Origin: Daphnia carinata
Lineage: Eukaryota > Arthropoda > Branchiopoda > Diplostraca > Daphniidae
Direction: 5' to 3'
Length of the DNA stretch: 64,000 bases
NCBI RefSeq assembly: GCF_022539665.2
Contig: NC_081337.1
Coordinates: forward strand, 7,602,679-7,666,678
The notes beneath the pieces are model-generated. The model made no database searches, was not told where the DNA came from, and worked only from the letters and a program-made list of their open reading frames with translations. Made by a program: the position numbers and the translations under genes. Positions 1 through 13,720 of this stretch are shown here, piece by piece; the stretch's first letter is position 1, and each line of letters opens with the position of its first letter.

Positions 1-274
1 TGGCGCAATTATTGAGATCGCGCGGGCTCAGAAAGGCGAAGTTGATGTGAAAACGCAAATAGTGTCGCTTAAGACTAAAAGAGCGTTTAAAAATGCCATT
101 TGGTGGTGGGCAGAGGTCACATACGAAGACTTTCTGTCCGCGCTTTCCGCGTTCCACATGGTGAGGCTCCAATTCAAATTGATAGTAGTTGCCATTAACG
201 TTGACAGATGTCGGGGGCTCGGACGCTTCCAGCAGAAGCGACGGGGACGAAGCACCACGCCGATGTACTTTCAT
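1..274 (-). CDS. Partial protein with a C2H2-like zinc finger, runs off the left edge
   Basis: On the minus strand an open frame starts at an ATG at 274 and stays open to base 1, giving 91 residues without a stop. The C-terminal half contains CDLC, then 15 residues, then HYLRFH, which resembles a C2H2 zinc finger (C-x2-C ... H-x4-H) with a spacer three residues longer than the usual 12. A basic stretch (VERGKRGQKVF) precedes it. The frame is also open upstream of the ATG to a stop near 329-331, and there is a possible splice acceptor in between, so the true start is uncertain. If the finger is real the product is probably a DNA- or RNA-binding protein. The rest of the gene lies outside the window and the family is not recognised. 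Confidence 0.42.
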   Translation of the reverse strand, partial: MKVHRRGASSPSLLLEASEPPTSVNVNGNYYQFELEPHHVERGKRGQKVFVCDLCPPPNGIFKRSFSLKRHYLRFHINFAFLSPRDLNNCA

Positions 275-1935
275 CGTTGTCGACGGTACTTCGGCGTCTA
301 CGCACTGTTCTACCGCATAAAAATGTATTTATTGCCCACTTCCGGCGAAATCTAAGAGAAAAATAAGTATTTTATAGGCATATTACAGTCGTTCCAAAAC
401 TTATTCCTGACAATTATGATACTTTATTTGAAATTCAATTCATCTTTCCGTAGCAATTACAACCAATGAAAATCTTCTTCGTCCAATTAAATCGCTTGAT
501 ATAAACTATGAAAAGCCCGATGAAGCAAATAAGCAGAATTCGATAAAAGAAATTGATATTCAAAAAGGCAATAACTGAACGTATGCTGATCACGTAGAGG
601 TGAGTGCACAAGATACATTGAAGATGTCACCTATTTATGATCTATCTATTTTTTTGTTTCCTCCCCTATCCTTTCTTTTTTTTTGTCGGAGAAAACCAAA
701 AAACAGAAAAAAAACGAGAGGTTTCACGTCTGACATTCCCCCGGGCTTCTTCATCAGAAACCTCCATGCGAAGCAGTATCTTCTCGACCCCCCCCCCCCC
801 TTCCTACCCCTTCCATTTTCCTCTCCGGAACCCCAAATGTTCAATTCTGATTTAAAGTGCAAAAAGAGAAAAAATTCTTACCCTGTCAAAAACACGTAGC
901 ACCCAAAACTAACTGCCTCGTTATCAGAACAAGATACCCTTCAAAAGCCAAATAAAAGGAAAAGAAGCAAGGTAACGATAGTATGCCGCTTCGGTCCATA
1001 GATACCCAGAAATTATAGGCCATTCCCAGACCACGCAAACATCGTAGAACACACGGAGCCATTTCCCATCGTAGTAAACTTTCTAACAAGTTTCGCAAAA
1101 AAAGGACATGGAAGAAAACAATACGCCCGATTTCGAGACGAATAACAGACATACGTTTTTTAGGAATTTCACGTAGGCAAGACTAGGTTGTACACAAGTT
1201 ACGTATACATGGAGTTTGATATGGGGGGGGTGGTCTTTATTTCTGCCTAGGGAGGCTACAAAGAACAAAAATAGTGGCTATTTACCTGTATATGTGATCA
1301 AACCCCTTCCAGGGCTTGATATTAGAACAGTTAATAACAGAAATCAGTGAATATAAGGTGAATTAAGGCCCAAAAACAGTGACTCCGAAGGGAACCAAAA
1401 ACGAGGATGGACGAAACCAAACACATACACACACAGATACACCAGCTCTACTGAGCGTGCTGAATACGGCTTGAATGTATGCCCTCTGTGGGCACGGGAC
1501 TTCGTTGTGAGTTGAGACCCAACAGCAGCCCCCCTCCCCTTTTCGTTTTCCCCCCTCCACTTCTCTCCCTTCTTTTTTTCTCCTTTCTCCCAGCCTTATT
1601 CATCGTTTCTATCGAGGCCGTCTGCTAGCAAAGGCCATAAAATTTAGTAACGCCATGTTAGTGTTATGCGAAGCACATAGATGGTAGCTGAAGACACTAG
1701 CAAACAAACATTTGAAATAACAGCCGATTTTTAATGGACAGTTTACGTCAACAATGGTTGGCCTTGTCTGAAGAATCTTACTTTAAAGAAGTGAAAATAG
1801 TAACACGCGAATATTTTAATGTCATGTCGGTGATGTTTGAATTGTTGTGATATACAATTAAAAGCTGCATTTGATTCGAGCCTTGTTTTGTGAACATTTT
1901 GAAAAGGAAAAGTCCATTTTCAGCAAGTACACAAA
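275..1935. other. Intergenic stretch without a recognised gene
   Basis: This 1.7-kb stretch separates the edge gene from ZIP9. It holds a C-run near 789-801, a G-run near 1224-1231 and a long pyrimidine tract around 1529-1590. Short ORFs on both strands are low in complexity and look spurious. The ZIP9 promoter and 5' UTR must lie in its right part; no TATA box is evident. Confidence 0.5.
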
Positions 1936-3414
1936 ATGAGTGATGCAAACATGTTAGTTTTCTTAAGCATCGGTATGTTTCTACTTATTCATTGTACCGA
2001 ATCCTCTAATAAAACGTCAGCTAAAGAAAGGCAAAATTCATTTTCTAACATATGATTTATCAATAGTCATGCTTGTGGGGAGCTTTTTAGCAGGTTCCGT
2101 GCCTTTAATGGTAAATCTGTCTGAGGTAGGTTTGAACTGGATATGATAGCTCATGTTAAAAAATTTATTAACCCTATTTCATTATCAAGGATCGCCTAAA
2201 CCTTGTATCTATTCTGGGAGCAGGTCTTCTAGTTGGTACAGCTCTTGCAGTAATAATACCAGAAGGAACACAAATGCTTTATTCTCAACAGCTTGAAGGT
2301 TTTGCTATCATAAACATATAACAAAATGTCCAAAGATTAAAATTTTGTTTTAGAAATCAAACAGAAGTATGAACATATAAAGGACACTGCCAACATCCCA
2401 CATGAAGATACCAATCACCATGAAGAGGGACTCCACTCTGTAATTGGCCTTGCACTTGTACTAGGATTTGTGTTTATGCTTTTAATTGATCAAATTGGAA
2501 CATCCAAGTCCAGAGGTAAGTCTGGGTTTCATACTATCATTAGTAATGTTCACTGTAATGTTTTGTTTTGGCATTCTGACTGTTATTGGTAGACATTGTT
2601 GAATTTGTTATATCATACTCAAATAGCTTGGTTTACCTGAAATCCAAATTTTACATTTTGTGAGCTTACATCTAACAAAATCATTTTCTTTCATAAATAG
2701 ATCCTGAAAGTGGCACTGTAAGAAGTAGTAGGTCATTCCAAGCTACATTAGGTTTAGTTGTACACGCCGCGGGTAAGTAATACCCCCAAAACTTTAATAG
2801 CGTTCATTGCACTTAAATAATATGTACGAGAAATAGTGAATTATTTTTTTCGGTTGGGTTGTTTGTAGCTGACGGTATTGCTCTAGGGGCTGCAGCGACA
2901 TCGTCCCATGCAGCTACAGAAATGATTGTTTTTTTAGCAATCATGTTGCACAAAGTAATACTTTTTATCAATTTATTTACATTAGTTGCACAGTACGACA
3001 CTCTCATTTTTTGTTTTTTGTTTTGTTATTGTGTAGGCCCCAGCTTCGTTTGGATTGGTGACTTTCCTTTTACACGACGGCTTAGATCGGGCCCGGATCC
3101 GTAGATACCTACTTGTTTTTTCTCTGGCAGCGCCTCTAGCGGCGCTGGCTACTTACTTTGGTCTCAGTCAAAAAAGTAAAGAAACACTTTCGAGCGTGAA
3201 TGCTACGGGCTTTGCTATGCTTTTTAGCGCTGGCACTTTCTTGTACGTTTCGACTGTCCATGTCTTGCCAGAAATCGTTATGCGCTCAGGAGGTCACTCC
3301 CATCATTCGCCGTCCGACGGCGTCGACAAAATTGGATTCACGCGCTGTGAACTGTTGGCTCTCGTCTCTGGTGCTCTTCTTCCGCTAGCGTTGACGGCAT
3401 TTCATCATCACTGA
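1936..3414 (+). CDS. SLC39A9: Zinc transporter ZIP9 (SLC39A9 family)
   Basis: Spliced exons are 1936-1972, 2067-2125, 2190-2298, 2354-2515, 2701-2772, 2869-2954 and 3037-3414. All have GT-AG borders and joining phases, giving 300 residues against about 307 in vertebrate ZIP9. ZIP proteins move zinc into the cytosol; ZIP9 acts at the Golgi/trans-Golgi and cell surface. Alternating hydrophobic segments fill most of the protein. Family signatures include [19 protein letters not shown] near residue 35, the metal-site helix [14 protein letters not shown] (H144, D148) and the next helix IMLHKAPA (H174), then [17 protein letters not shown]. The loop between helices 3 and 4 has a short His/Glu-rich stretch ([12 protein letters not shown]), a plausible zinc-sensing loop. 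An AATAAA lies at 3637-3642. Confidence 0.93.
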
Positions 3415-6400
3415 ACGTCACGTGCATGCACAACCAACGGCCACTTCCTAGTCTTCATTCAGACTAGGGTGACTTGCAGTGACTGTATGTTTTCACGTTG
3501 CAGATCTAGGACGCATGGAAGTGCAATTCCTTCTTTCCCTTCTCCCCCCCCCCCCCCCCATGATATACACAGTGTGCTGACGAGTGATTTTAGTGTCACA
3601 ATTTTATATGCGTCCATTTCCTACATGTGGTTTGTTAATAAACTTGAATATTTACTGGGAATTTGTCACATTCTGTCATGGTGAAGACACTGTCGTATGT
3701 GCCAGCGCTCAATAAGTTCTATGATCGTGATAGTTTCTCCTTTCACGTGCCTTTACAAAGCCTTAGTTGGTTCGCCCACGTCTTCAAAATATTTGACTTG
3801 TGTACATTGCGAAACATTATTATAACGCAAAACGGTCAAATAGACTAGGGTATAATTTCTTTTGCTTGTTTTGAAGGTGTTTCTCTCGACTCCTGCTGCA
3901 TTTTTTCACTGTTAAAAGGATGTTAACGTTTACAAAACTGCCGGTGTCCACAATTTTATCTTAAAGTTAGTTGTTCTAGTTATCTAGTAGTTGCCTATAA
4001 GATATTTCTCAGGGGAAAGAACAGTTGCCTAGCGATCCCCTCAGACCATTTATTGCGGTACGGCTAACTTACATACGATTCTTTTACGGGAAAACAGCGC
4101 TGGAAAGTTACGAGACAAACAAAATGAGCGACCGAAGTTTGCCTACATCTGCAGTAAAGCGACAATTCTATTAGTGGCAAGAATAATTTTGGATTTAGAA
4201 GAAAATTCCGTTTTGTTTGCATAGAAGGCAAAAGAATTTTGCGGATCCCTACCATCGTTCTTCGATGTTACAATCTTTTCTATTGCGGTTGTTGTCAATC
4301 TCGTTTCATTTCCCATACGACATCCGATCTCTGGTGTGTAGCAAGGGTATCGTCAAGCTGGCCGTTAAATTGAGCTCTTGCACGAAATGTGAAAGCAAGA
4401 ACGTGAAATAAAATATGTAACGTGACCAGGTTACCACCAGATCATCGTCGCAATAATTTTTTTGTGTAGTTGTCCTTGCTTTAAAAGATGTAGCCAAAAG
4501 ATGGCACCAATTGCTCAGTCATCACTTCAAATCGGAATCTTGAAGTCTTCAAAACCAGTAGACGTAGTATCATTTTGTTAAAGCGTATCTTTAGTACTGG
4601 TGTGGGGATAGCTTAAATCCTTTTGGACATTGCCGGTTTAGACCATCTGAAGGACCTGAAATAAACTGAAGACCTCTGGGTGTCACGCGACATTATCTTC
4701 AAATGCTCTACAGTATCGCCTGTGTTTCATATTGCGGAACAGAGGGGATTACTTTGTTCTTTCAGTCTTGTTTTCTTTCTCTCTGTCGATTCCATGTTGT
4801 TAACTCTGTTTCTTTTGTTCAGTCCGCTCAGGGAATTATTGGATGCGCTTTCTTTTGGCCTTTATTTTCATGTGACCGGATGAACAGACTATGGTGCGGA
4901 TCGGCAGTCACGTCATTAAGTATTGTCTCGCGTGTCATTGGGATACTAGAGTAACCGTCTTGGTTGCGGCCGTCTTCGATGACACAGTTATGCAGAGCTC
5001 TAGCGGTCCCTCCCGAACGGCACATTTGAAACCGGGAGGCAAAGCCTGACTTCCAAACAACGGCAGTTAACAACAGCTCATATGCTGTTGCAGACGTGCC
5101 GAGGGGGAGCATAGTATTGTCCGTCCTTGCAGTTCCTTTGCCATACTGTGGAGGCCTTTCTCGCTCTCGTTTTGATACGACTTTGAACGGCTTTCGTGTT
5201 TCTTTGGCGAGTGGAAATCCGTTTTCTTCGACCCTATTATTGGTAGTTGATTCTGAATTGTCCGTCTCTTGTGGTTGCCAATTACGGAACGGAAGAAAGA
5301 TCAAGGCAAGAGCCAGGAAAATAACAAAGGAAAGAGTAGGAGGTCATTGAAGGGACTGGAACTGGAGTGTAGGAAGTCTTGGAGAAGAGGGAATTGCATG
5401 ACTCTAATGACAAGAACAAGATAGATCGAGACGGCGCCGGTTATTGGTTGTCCTTCCGTCTATTCTTTTTTTTTTTCTGTGTGTTTGTGTGTGCTGTGTG
5501 TGAATAGTTTCTGGTAGTAGTTTATTTTCAACTTGGTCGACACTTAAATCCTTCACGACGGCTTTGCGAATAGGAAAAATCTGCCAGCTGCTAGGCGCGT
5601 AAGTATACATACATAAAATTTATGCAATTTTTTCCCCCCTTGAAATCTGGACGTATACCATGCACGTAAACGTCTCCCACTACTTGTGTTTGCATTGGAG
5701 TGCGCATACATAGTGATTGACTGACAAAGTTGGTCTATCACGCCATCTCTAGCATCTGATAAAAATGCTGATGCCACTGTCAACCAGAAGACCATCACTC
5801 TCCCATGTCCGTGTCTCCGTAATCATTTAGTTGGGGCTCAGTGGGTCTGCGCGTGTGGCCCGGCAAGCAAGATATAAGGATCTGGGAGGACGTCTAGTCA
5901 GACCTTGCAAAGAGCTGGCTGAGAGGAGTTGCTATTTATATGGATGCAGAACGCCACTGTGACTAACGGGACTCTTCTCCAGTCGCATAGTTAAATAAGG
6001 ATTGTGCGGTTCAGCTTGACTATTGCCGAGTAGGCTATAATTGTGACCGACGGCCTCTGGTTTATTTGAGGCGCCGAGACGGTCAAAAACATTGGCTGGG
6101 AAAATTGCGCGACATGCTTCACACTCACTGACACTTGGCTGAAGAAATACAATGACAATATATGAAAACATCGTTTATTCCATAAGTGTATATTGCAGCA
6201 AAACTTTGGTGGTATAGATAAGTTGATCTTTTTTAACTGGGCAAAATGCAAAGAAAAACATTGTTACCGCGTGATCCATCTATCGCACGCGGTTGACGGC
6301 AGCCGCAGTCATGCTGTTATGATGAGACGGCGTTCGCATTTGACGCATTGCGCCACATGCGGTCGATTACCTCCGTTCCCGCGAACTCTCAACTGTTGCT

Positions 6401-9400
6401 TCCGTAATGTCTGACTTCTGTTTTATTTTCCCCGTTTGGCTCCAGTAATTTTTGTTTAGCGAAGGATTGAATTTTTGGGCTTCGCCGATCGCCTTAAGCC
6501 TGGCATACACATAGCACGACAAAGGAGACTTAATCCAATACATAAATGCCTTTTTCTAGCTGTTCAGTTTCCTCGAATAAACCCCAAGCTTTTGACGTCA
6601 TTCTTTTTTATCTTTTTTACAGCCTTCAGCGACTGCGGCATATTTGTGATTTACGATCCAGCCGTAGTGGATGAGAAGTTAGCGAGGGAGTTGGTGAAAC
6701 TGTCACAAAACACAAAGGGCTTTTAGGCTGAATATACAGTATGATATATACGTAACGTGCTTCGCGTACTATTTATCGCAGTCTATAGTCTACTGCTGAT
6801 TCCCACTATACCATAAAAAAAGACTGACTGAGAATGTGCGCTGAATCCCGTTCTCGCCAGACAAATGATAGATTCATCGATCTAAATGTGGAGGCTTTTG
6901 AAATTCTGAAGAAAACTTCAGCTACATACTCAAAACATTTTGAATTACTATTGCCCATATTAATTCGCGTAGCTATTTCTATGTATCGTCGAATGATGCT
7001 ATTAACAAAACAAAGATCCTTGAACAGGCGCATTCATTGGATAAAAAAAGAAAGAAAGTAGGACAAATACGTTGACAAACAAATCAAATATTCAACCACA
7101 TCAAAGGAATTTCGTACAAAGTCAAACCTTTATCATACGTTAGATAAATCTCTATTTGAACAACCGTGTCCCCTGTCGTCCTATTCACGTGGTGTAATCC
7201 GTTCAACGTATCAAAGTCCATACATGATGTAACCAATTGGGCAGAGAGTGCAAGATACACTTCAGATTGCTAGGCTAATCATAATCATCGTTAGAATTGC
7301 TTGAAACTGTAGCTTGATTGCTGTTTACCACTATTGATCCAAACCATATGTTGTGGCCTCTATTTACGATTCGAAACACGAACGCCCCTTCCGCCACAGA
7401 AAGAAAAAAAAAGGATGAAAAGGAACGGAACTATGCTTTGTTTCACACTGCCTAGCTCTGAAGTTGAAAGCGCAAGCGAGCTTTTCACTCATGCCAGAAT
7501 ATCACGTCCTTTTTCAAGTAGTGTTAATTTATTGATCGCAATGCGAAGAAGATTGGATGAGATTTGCTAAATAATTCATTGCATATGGGAAGCAACTAGG
7601 GAGGGCATCCTGCCATGTCACTGGAACAACGCCATTTCTCTGTCAGATTTAATTGTCCCAAAGGCAACTGCTGTGCCAAAAAATACGAACCAAGATTATT
7701 TCTAACATCTTGCGGCGACTAAAAGTTAAGCAAATGTAACAGACTGTCACGGACTCGATGGAGCGGACCACTCACGAATAGAAAAACAAAACTGGCGCAA
7801 CGAGTGAAGAGCCACCTGGGATCTAGTCTTTTTTATTTTCACGCAATTCTCCCATCTATATCGATTCTTTCGTGCTGGTCTTTTACGCTCTATGTAAGTT
7901 TGAAATCGATGCTTAATGTTTGCCAAGATATTTTTTTCTGCTGTGATTAGTCTCACACATTACTTGCAGTTGGCTCTGCGTCGCGTAGAATCAACATTTC
8001 CCGGCGAAAGAGTGAGCTCCATTATACAGCAAAAGAGTTGATCGAACCGACGATTGCATAGAGTTTCCGGGAGTTTCTATTTTCAGCTATTTTCATTCGA
8101 ACCGCCTTTTTTTTTTTTGCTTTGCATAAAGTGGTGACATAAACAGAACTATAGCAGTTCCTTACAAAAGAAAGAGACGGGGCTGCGCTAAAAAAGCGCA
8201 TCACTGACCATAGTGTTTGCATTGCAGCCATCGCATCTCAAGACATAAAAAGAGAGCGCGTTTTTTATAGTTGCGTGAATCTCGATCGAATACAGCAGCA
8301 GTCGGCTACCACAAACTGCCAACGCGTTTCGAAGTTGTGACATATTATACATTCACCCGCGCCCTACATCTTGTCTGTTGTCCTTGGTGAGTTTCTGTAT
8401 CAGTCGGGGAATCTATAACTATTTATATCCACTTGAAATTTTTATATACCACACCAGGAGGCGCTATAAATTCGAAATGAGTATTTAATCCTGTTAAAAT
8501 AGCTTATAGAAGACATGGGCTCGAAGAAAATGCGCTTATTACTTAAAGACTGATTACATGTCAACTACGTGCGACTAGAAATTGAAAAATGAAAAAAAAA
8601 AACGAATAAAATAAAAAATGAACAATATTTGAAATACTTGGAATTGTGTTTGTTTTAAAAAAATGCGCAAACGTTTGATTGATGATCTCGTTTTGGCTTC
8701 ATTCGGAACGAAAAAGCCATTTGGCCGCTTGACCAGAGAGAGACAGGACGAGGAATAAGACTGAGATGGATGTCACTCAGCATATTGGAGAAAAGGATTG
8801 CGTGTGGAACTAATTTTCATAGAACAAGAATAAAATACCATAAATGCTTAGAGTTCGAATCAAAACAAAGGGACGCCAAAACAAACTAAAAATAAAGAGA
8901 GAAGAGCATACATATCGATAGCTGGCATCGATTGAAATCTAGAGGAGATATCTGCAGGATGTCTTGACAGTATGCTGCGGCAAAGACGCGCAGTCGCTGT
9001 CGTCTAGTAAAGTCTCGTGGGACTGTTGAAGACTAACGTAAAACGGCCACTTGATCGTCGTCCCTTAGTTAGTCAACCACTGCCTGTACGACCCATAACT
9101 TGCTTCGCCGCGCAAAACTCAACGACAATTTTTGTGTTTGTGTTAGTGCGGCTGTACACAGCTGCCTTCAAGTGGTCCCAAAACGGTGGAAAAAAAAATC
9201 TCATTCTTGATGATGTCCTTAAACCTTTTGAACCCGGGAGGCAGTGGCGCTTCCGGTTATGGAGTTAGCGGTAGGCGATGCAACGTCAGATTTCAACATC
9301 GGTGCGAACGAAAACAAAACATGTTTAAGTGCTGATTCTGCTCTCCAACTATCCTCACGAACATTATTTGTTTTATTTTTGGGTCACTGTCGTATAGGAA

Positions 9401-9428
9401 TCGAACACCAGTGACTAGCGTGGAATCG
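3415..9428. other. 6-kb stretch without a recognised coding gene (5' region of the Kv beta gene)
   Basis: The ZIP9 3' UTR occupies the first few hundred bases, with a C-run at about 3546-3559. No ORF has a convincing family signature. The Kv beta coding exon appears to be preceded by a splice acceptor (TATAG before 9398), so non-coding first exon(s) and the promoter of that gene probably lie here. One ORF tail at 6622-6726 follows a good acceptor and reads AFSDCGIFVIYDP, but I cannot assign it. A palindromic CRE lies at 6593-6600. Confidence 0.45.
6593..6600. promoter_or_regulatory. Palindromic CRE site TGACGTCA
   Basis: A perfect TGACGTCA, the consensus for CREB/ATF-type bZIP dimers, lies in the long non-coding region before the Kv beta gene. 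Function is not shown by sequence alone. Confidence 0.35.
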
Positions 9429-11954
9429 ATGGAGGACCAACAGTCATCTAGTCACTGCGTTTCATCGCAGGAACACAGCATGTCCAATCAGCGAGCGTCC
9501 CTCCATCTCCCCGAAGCGGCGCTAAACGCGAATTCAACAGCGGCATCATCCCATCAACATCTTCAGTTTCCTCCTCGAGTTGGCGGAATTCAAGCTACAC
9601 TTGCCGAAAAGGAAGACAGCCTATCGCCGGCCGTGCCCAGCCTTCTTCATCTGCCTCTATGCCGCCAGACAACCCCCGTGCCCGGACTCCGTTATCGCAA
9701 TCTTGGGAAAAGTGGTCTTCGCGTTTCTAACGTTGGACTAGGTGAAGACAATGGCAATTCGCGTATCGAGTTACACCGACGTTTTTGGTTTCTTGTTTCA
9801 GCAGTGTAAATTAGAAAAAAAAATTCATTTCGCATTTCCTGAACGCTTGAATTGAAATTTAAGATAGAGAGCTTTTGCCATATAGTAAACGGTCATTAAT
9901 CAGTAATAATTCTCTGATTACGCTGGCATGGTGCAAATTGATTCAGGAAAGACATACAACCCTACTAGTAACCAAGGATGCGATAACGGAATTGAACGTC
10001 ATTGGAAAGAGCTAGCTATACGCATTTTTGGGGATTATTATCACAAAATTTTGGTCCACGTTTCGTCAAGGACTGTTGGCTGTTTCAGCACTGTAATTCT
10101 TCAACGATAATGAACAGCTTTAAGTGATTCGTATGTTAATTGTTTGCTTTTAACGAGACACATCGGGATAAGGCGAACACAAAATTACCATCATCGTAGA
10201 AAACAATTAAATTCATTTGCATTGCAAAATTGAAGTAGCTTATCCAATTCGGCTACCCCTAAGAGTTTTATCGAACAGAAACTCAGTAAAAATTTTATTT
10301 AATAAAATTGATTGTAATGCGAATAATTAACCACCTTTCTAATTTTTCTTTCTGATTTATTTTTTTGGCAAGGTACTTGGGTGACATTCAGTGCACCCAT
10401 TAGTGAAGAAATAGCCGAAGACATTATCGTTATGGCCTTCGAGAGCGGTATCAATGTTTTTGACCTGTCCGATGGATATTGTGGACCGCGGGCAGAAGTA
10501 TCACTTGGCCGTATTCTGAGACAAAGACGATGGAGGCGGTCCAGCTACATAGTCATTACGAAAATCTATTGGAGCTATCGGTACTTTCAGCCTATTACTA
10601 AGGGTCTACCTATTTCCCTTCGAGTATCAGCTAACACTGAATGCATGTTAAAATGTTTAAGTAACAGAGAGGACTTACCGACTCTAAATTTTTAGTTTAG
10701 CAAATAGCGTTAATTAATCAAACGCTCTATCACTCTACGTTAAATCTCTCTTTCATTATGTTGGATCAAGTTCCGAAGAGAGAGGTTTGTCAAAGAAACA
10801 TATCGTCGAATCGATTCGCGCCTCACTAGATCGGCTACAGCTGGACTACATTGATGTTGTTCTCATTCATAGAGCTGATCCAATGTGCCCCATGGAAGGT
10901 TAGTTGTTGTTGAACTAAAAATTGAATGAGATTTTTTTATTATACGGCCCCTTACATTTGCAGAAGTGGTTCGGGCTATGAACCACGTCATCGATCATGG
11001 CTGGGTCATGTATTGGGGCACATCGCGCTGGTCTTCTGTTGAGATTTCCGAGGCCTACAACAACTGCCGCCAGTTCAACTGCCCTCTGCCGATTTGCGAG
11101 CAATCAGAATATCATTTCCTCTGCCGAGAGAAAATCGAAATTTCTCTGCCCGAAGTCTACAATAAACTAGGTTTATCTATTGCATTTCAAATCTTTTTTT
11201 TAAATTAAAATGTACGGAAAATAATAATGCCTTCACCACTGGAAAGTACTTAAATTCAAGATGTGATCGTTTGTCAGGTGTCGGACTGATGACGTGGTCG
11301 CCACTAACTATGGGATTCAATGTTTCTAAAGGCGAGGAGACGTTTCCAAATTTTCATCGCATGTCTTTTAAGGTAAAGTCAATGACAGATAAGCTTCAGT
11401 TCTTATTTTTAAACATGGAATTCAACAGAAAAAATTTTCTACCGTCACTTGGCCGGACGACGAAGCAGCCGCTGCTACCAAAGAGGTGATGTTATGTAAC
11501 CTTCAATTTAGAAACGCCAAACGTGCTACAAAACATTCCGTTGACGATCCACTGTTTGTTATTTTTTTAATAGAACGCTTACGTACCAAGGATGTCAGCT
11601 GAAGAAGTTCAGCGTCAAAATGGCAAGTTGCGGGAAATCTCGCAAATGGCAGAACGATTCGGCTGCACTTCGTCCCAACTGGCTATCGCGTGGTCACTGA
11701 AAAATGAACATGTGCATTCGGTTCTAATTGGAGCCATTTCTCCAGAACAACTATACGAACACCTTCAAGCTCTTCAGGTCACTTTCCTTTTCCGCTTTTT
11801 TAAGCTAAAGAATCGCTTTGCAACATCCCATTTTCTACAATGTGCTTTACAGATAGTGCCTAAATTGTCGGCTGCAGTCATGTTGGACCTCGAACGAGTC
11901 CTCGACAACAAGCCCATCCGTCCACCCATGATATCAACGCTGGCGATGAGGTGA
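9429..11954 (+). CDS. Hk: Voltage-gated K+ channel beta subunit (Hyperkinetic, aldo-keto reductase fold)
   Basis: Coding exons are 9429-9741, 10373-10580, 10771-10898, 10964-11170, 11278-11372, 11429-11485, 11574-11777 and 11853-11954, phases agreeing, 437 residues. The first ~84 residues are Ser/His/Gln-rich and variable, as in Kv beta N-termini. The aldo-keto reductase core begins at [16 protein letters not shown]. Catalytic-site residues are visible: D135 (INVFD), Y140, K168 (VITKIYW) and H207 (VLIHRAD). Vertebrate Kv beta has Asn at the last site, whereas fly Hyperkinetic, as I recall it, also has His. The C-terminus [11 protein letters not shown] and the segment [14 protein letters not shown] closely match fly Hyperkinetic. 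The protein binds cytosolic T1 domains of Shaker-type channels with NADP(H) bound. The ATG at 9429 is chosen because it is the first in frame after a likely acceptor; further 5' exons could change the start. Confidence 0.93.
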
Positions 11955-13720
11955 CACGAGACAATCGAATGATATTTACCGGTAGGTATAATAACGGCAA
12001 CCAAGGAAAGTGCGATTTCGGCCAGTTGCGGTCAAACTTTTTGGAGCCAAATCCTCATGTAACACGTTGGCCTTTTGTATTATTCTGTGACACTATGAGA
12101 TGGGCTTCATGCGAGAAATACTTCGATATAGTTGGAGATGAGTCTGAGAAAACACGGTATCGTTCCTTTTTTTGGATACCAAGCTCTATACGTAGATTCA
12201 CCCGATTGTTAGTTTGGACATTTGTAATTATTGGTAAACTATTGGTTTTCATTTACCTGGCGCGTTATCTGGAGAAAATGTTATATTTCATTACAAAAAA
12301 AGAAATCATTAAGAACTTAAGTACTGTAGATTCTTGCATTATTTAACTCATGGATGGCTTGAAAAATGCTGGTGCTTCTCGCGCTCGATTACTGCTAATG
12401 CCAGCTACTCACTTATTTTGTCTGTAAATTGGATGACGATAAAAAATGTCGCCTGTTGCTACATTATTCTGAACTATGCATATACAACAATACAAAACTA
12501 AAAAGCTAAATTTTCTCCAAACAAAATTTACTCAAACTCTTACGGGGGAGGGAGAGGAGGAACGCTTGGTAAACGTTGACGACGACGGTTTCAAAATTAT
12601 TTTTCATTCTCAAGTTTTATAAGAAGTTAAGACAAGTGTCGACACATCCACGCATCGTCTTGTTGCCGATATTTCAACACCAAGGAAAATTATTTGGTAA
12701 AAGAAAGAAAAAAGGAAGCACTCAATGACATGCTAATTGCTCCAGAACTGTCACTATTGCAGACCTTACTGAGTCCGTACCTAGTGTGCTTAGATAACTA
12801 ATCCACTAGCTAGATTTATAGACCGTTCTCCGCTGCAATTTCTAGCAGACTCTGGGACTAGCGGATCCCTTACATCATTTCAAGTGCTTCCAATACAATG
12901 AATTTCACAAAGCCTTATTACACGGTGAATTTTATGAGCCAATTCAGTTGTTGACGACTAGACGCGTTTTCCTTGTAAAATCGGATTTCAAATAAAATCT
13001 GAAAAACAACTGAACAATTTAGTAAATGAACACTATTCAGAATGCAGTGGCGAATCTGATTTGATTATTATTTTAAAAAAAACTAAATAGAAAGAGAGAA
13101 AAAAGCAAAAAAAAAGTAGAATGAACAGACAAACCTCATATGTCCCAGAGCTACTGGTATACCGTATAGGACATGGTAAGATTAGTAGCCCATTTCGGCA
13201 ATGGCTAGTTGCAATTGAATTGCTACACTTCATCCATAAGATTAAGCGAATCAACAAAAAGAGATGATGCTTGTCCTTCACATGTGTGGTAACTTTCGCC
13301 ACGACTAGAATTTATCGTTGTAATTGTTAACAGATTGACATGAAGTGATAAAAAATCTGTTGAGAAGGTTTGTTTATATAGCCAAACACCAGATGGCAGT
13401 TTTGATCAAAGGCTGCCTAAAATCAACCACCTGATGGCCTGCCAGCAACTACCGTAATACTGCACCTACTGGCGCCTGGCCACCTGGCCATACTAACGTA
13501 GTAATCGAATTTTCGTTCGAAAAGCCATCTAGTAGTCATAAAATCCACTAGAGTCAGAAGGAAAATTCTAATCTTGTTGACGCTTGTAGACGATAAACGT
13601 AATGGTTTAGTTCAACTGATAGCGATAGCCGAATTGCCTTCGTTGAGCAGAATTTTCTGCTCCTGTGGGCTAGTTTAAATGATTGACGTATGATCCCGAA
13701 TTTCTTTTTTATCCGCTAAC
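11955..13720. other. Kv beta 3' UTR and intergenic space before ZIP11
   Basis: No recognisable gene. A 131-codon frame that begins four bases before the Kv beta stop (11951-12346) has no family signature and is probably 3' UTR. An AATAAA lies at 12991-12996. Upstream of ZIP11 the DNA is AT-rich, and the sequence GCCTGGCCACCTGGCC near 13472-13487 is a short direct repeat. Confidence 0.45.

Noticed and set aside
4828..5304. 158-codon minus-strand ORF, possibly preceded by a hydrophobic leader
   Set aside because: The hydrophobic stretch lies upstream without an in-frame ATG and directly after a stop with no splice acceptor; no recognisable motif.
11951..12346. 131-codon frame overlapping the Kv beta stop, with a hydrophobic end
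   Set aside because: It starts within the last codons of a confident gene and has no family resemblance; most likely 3' UTR.
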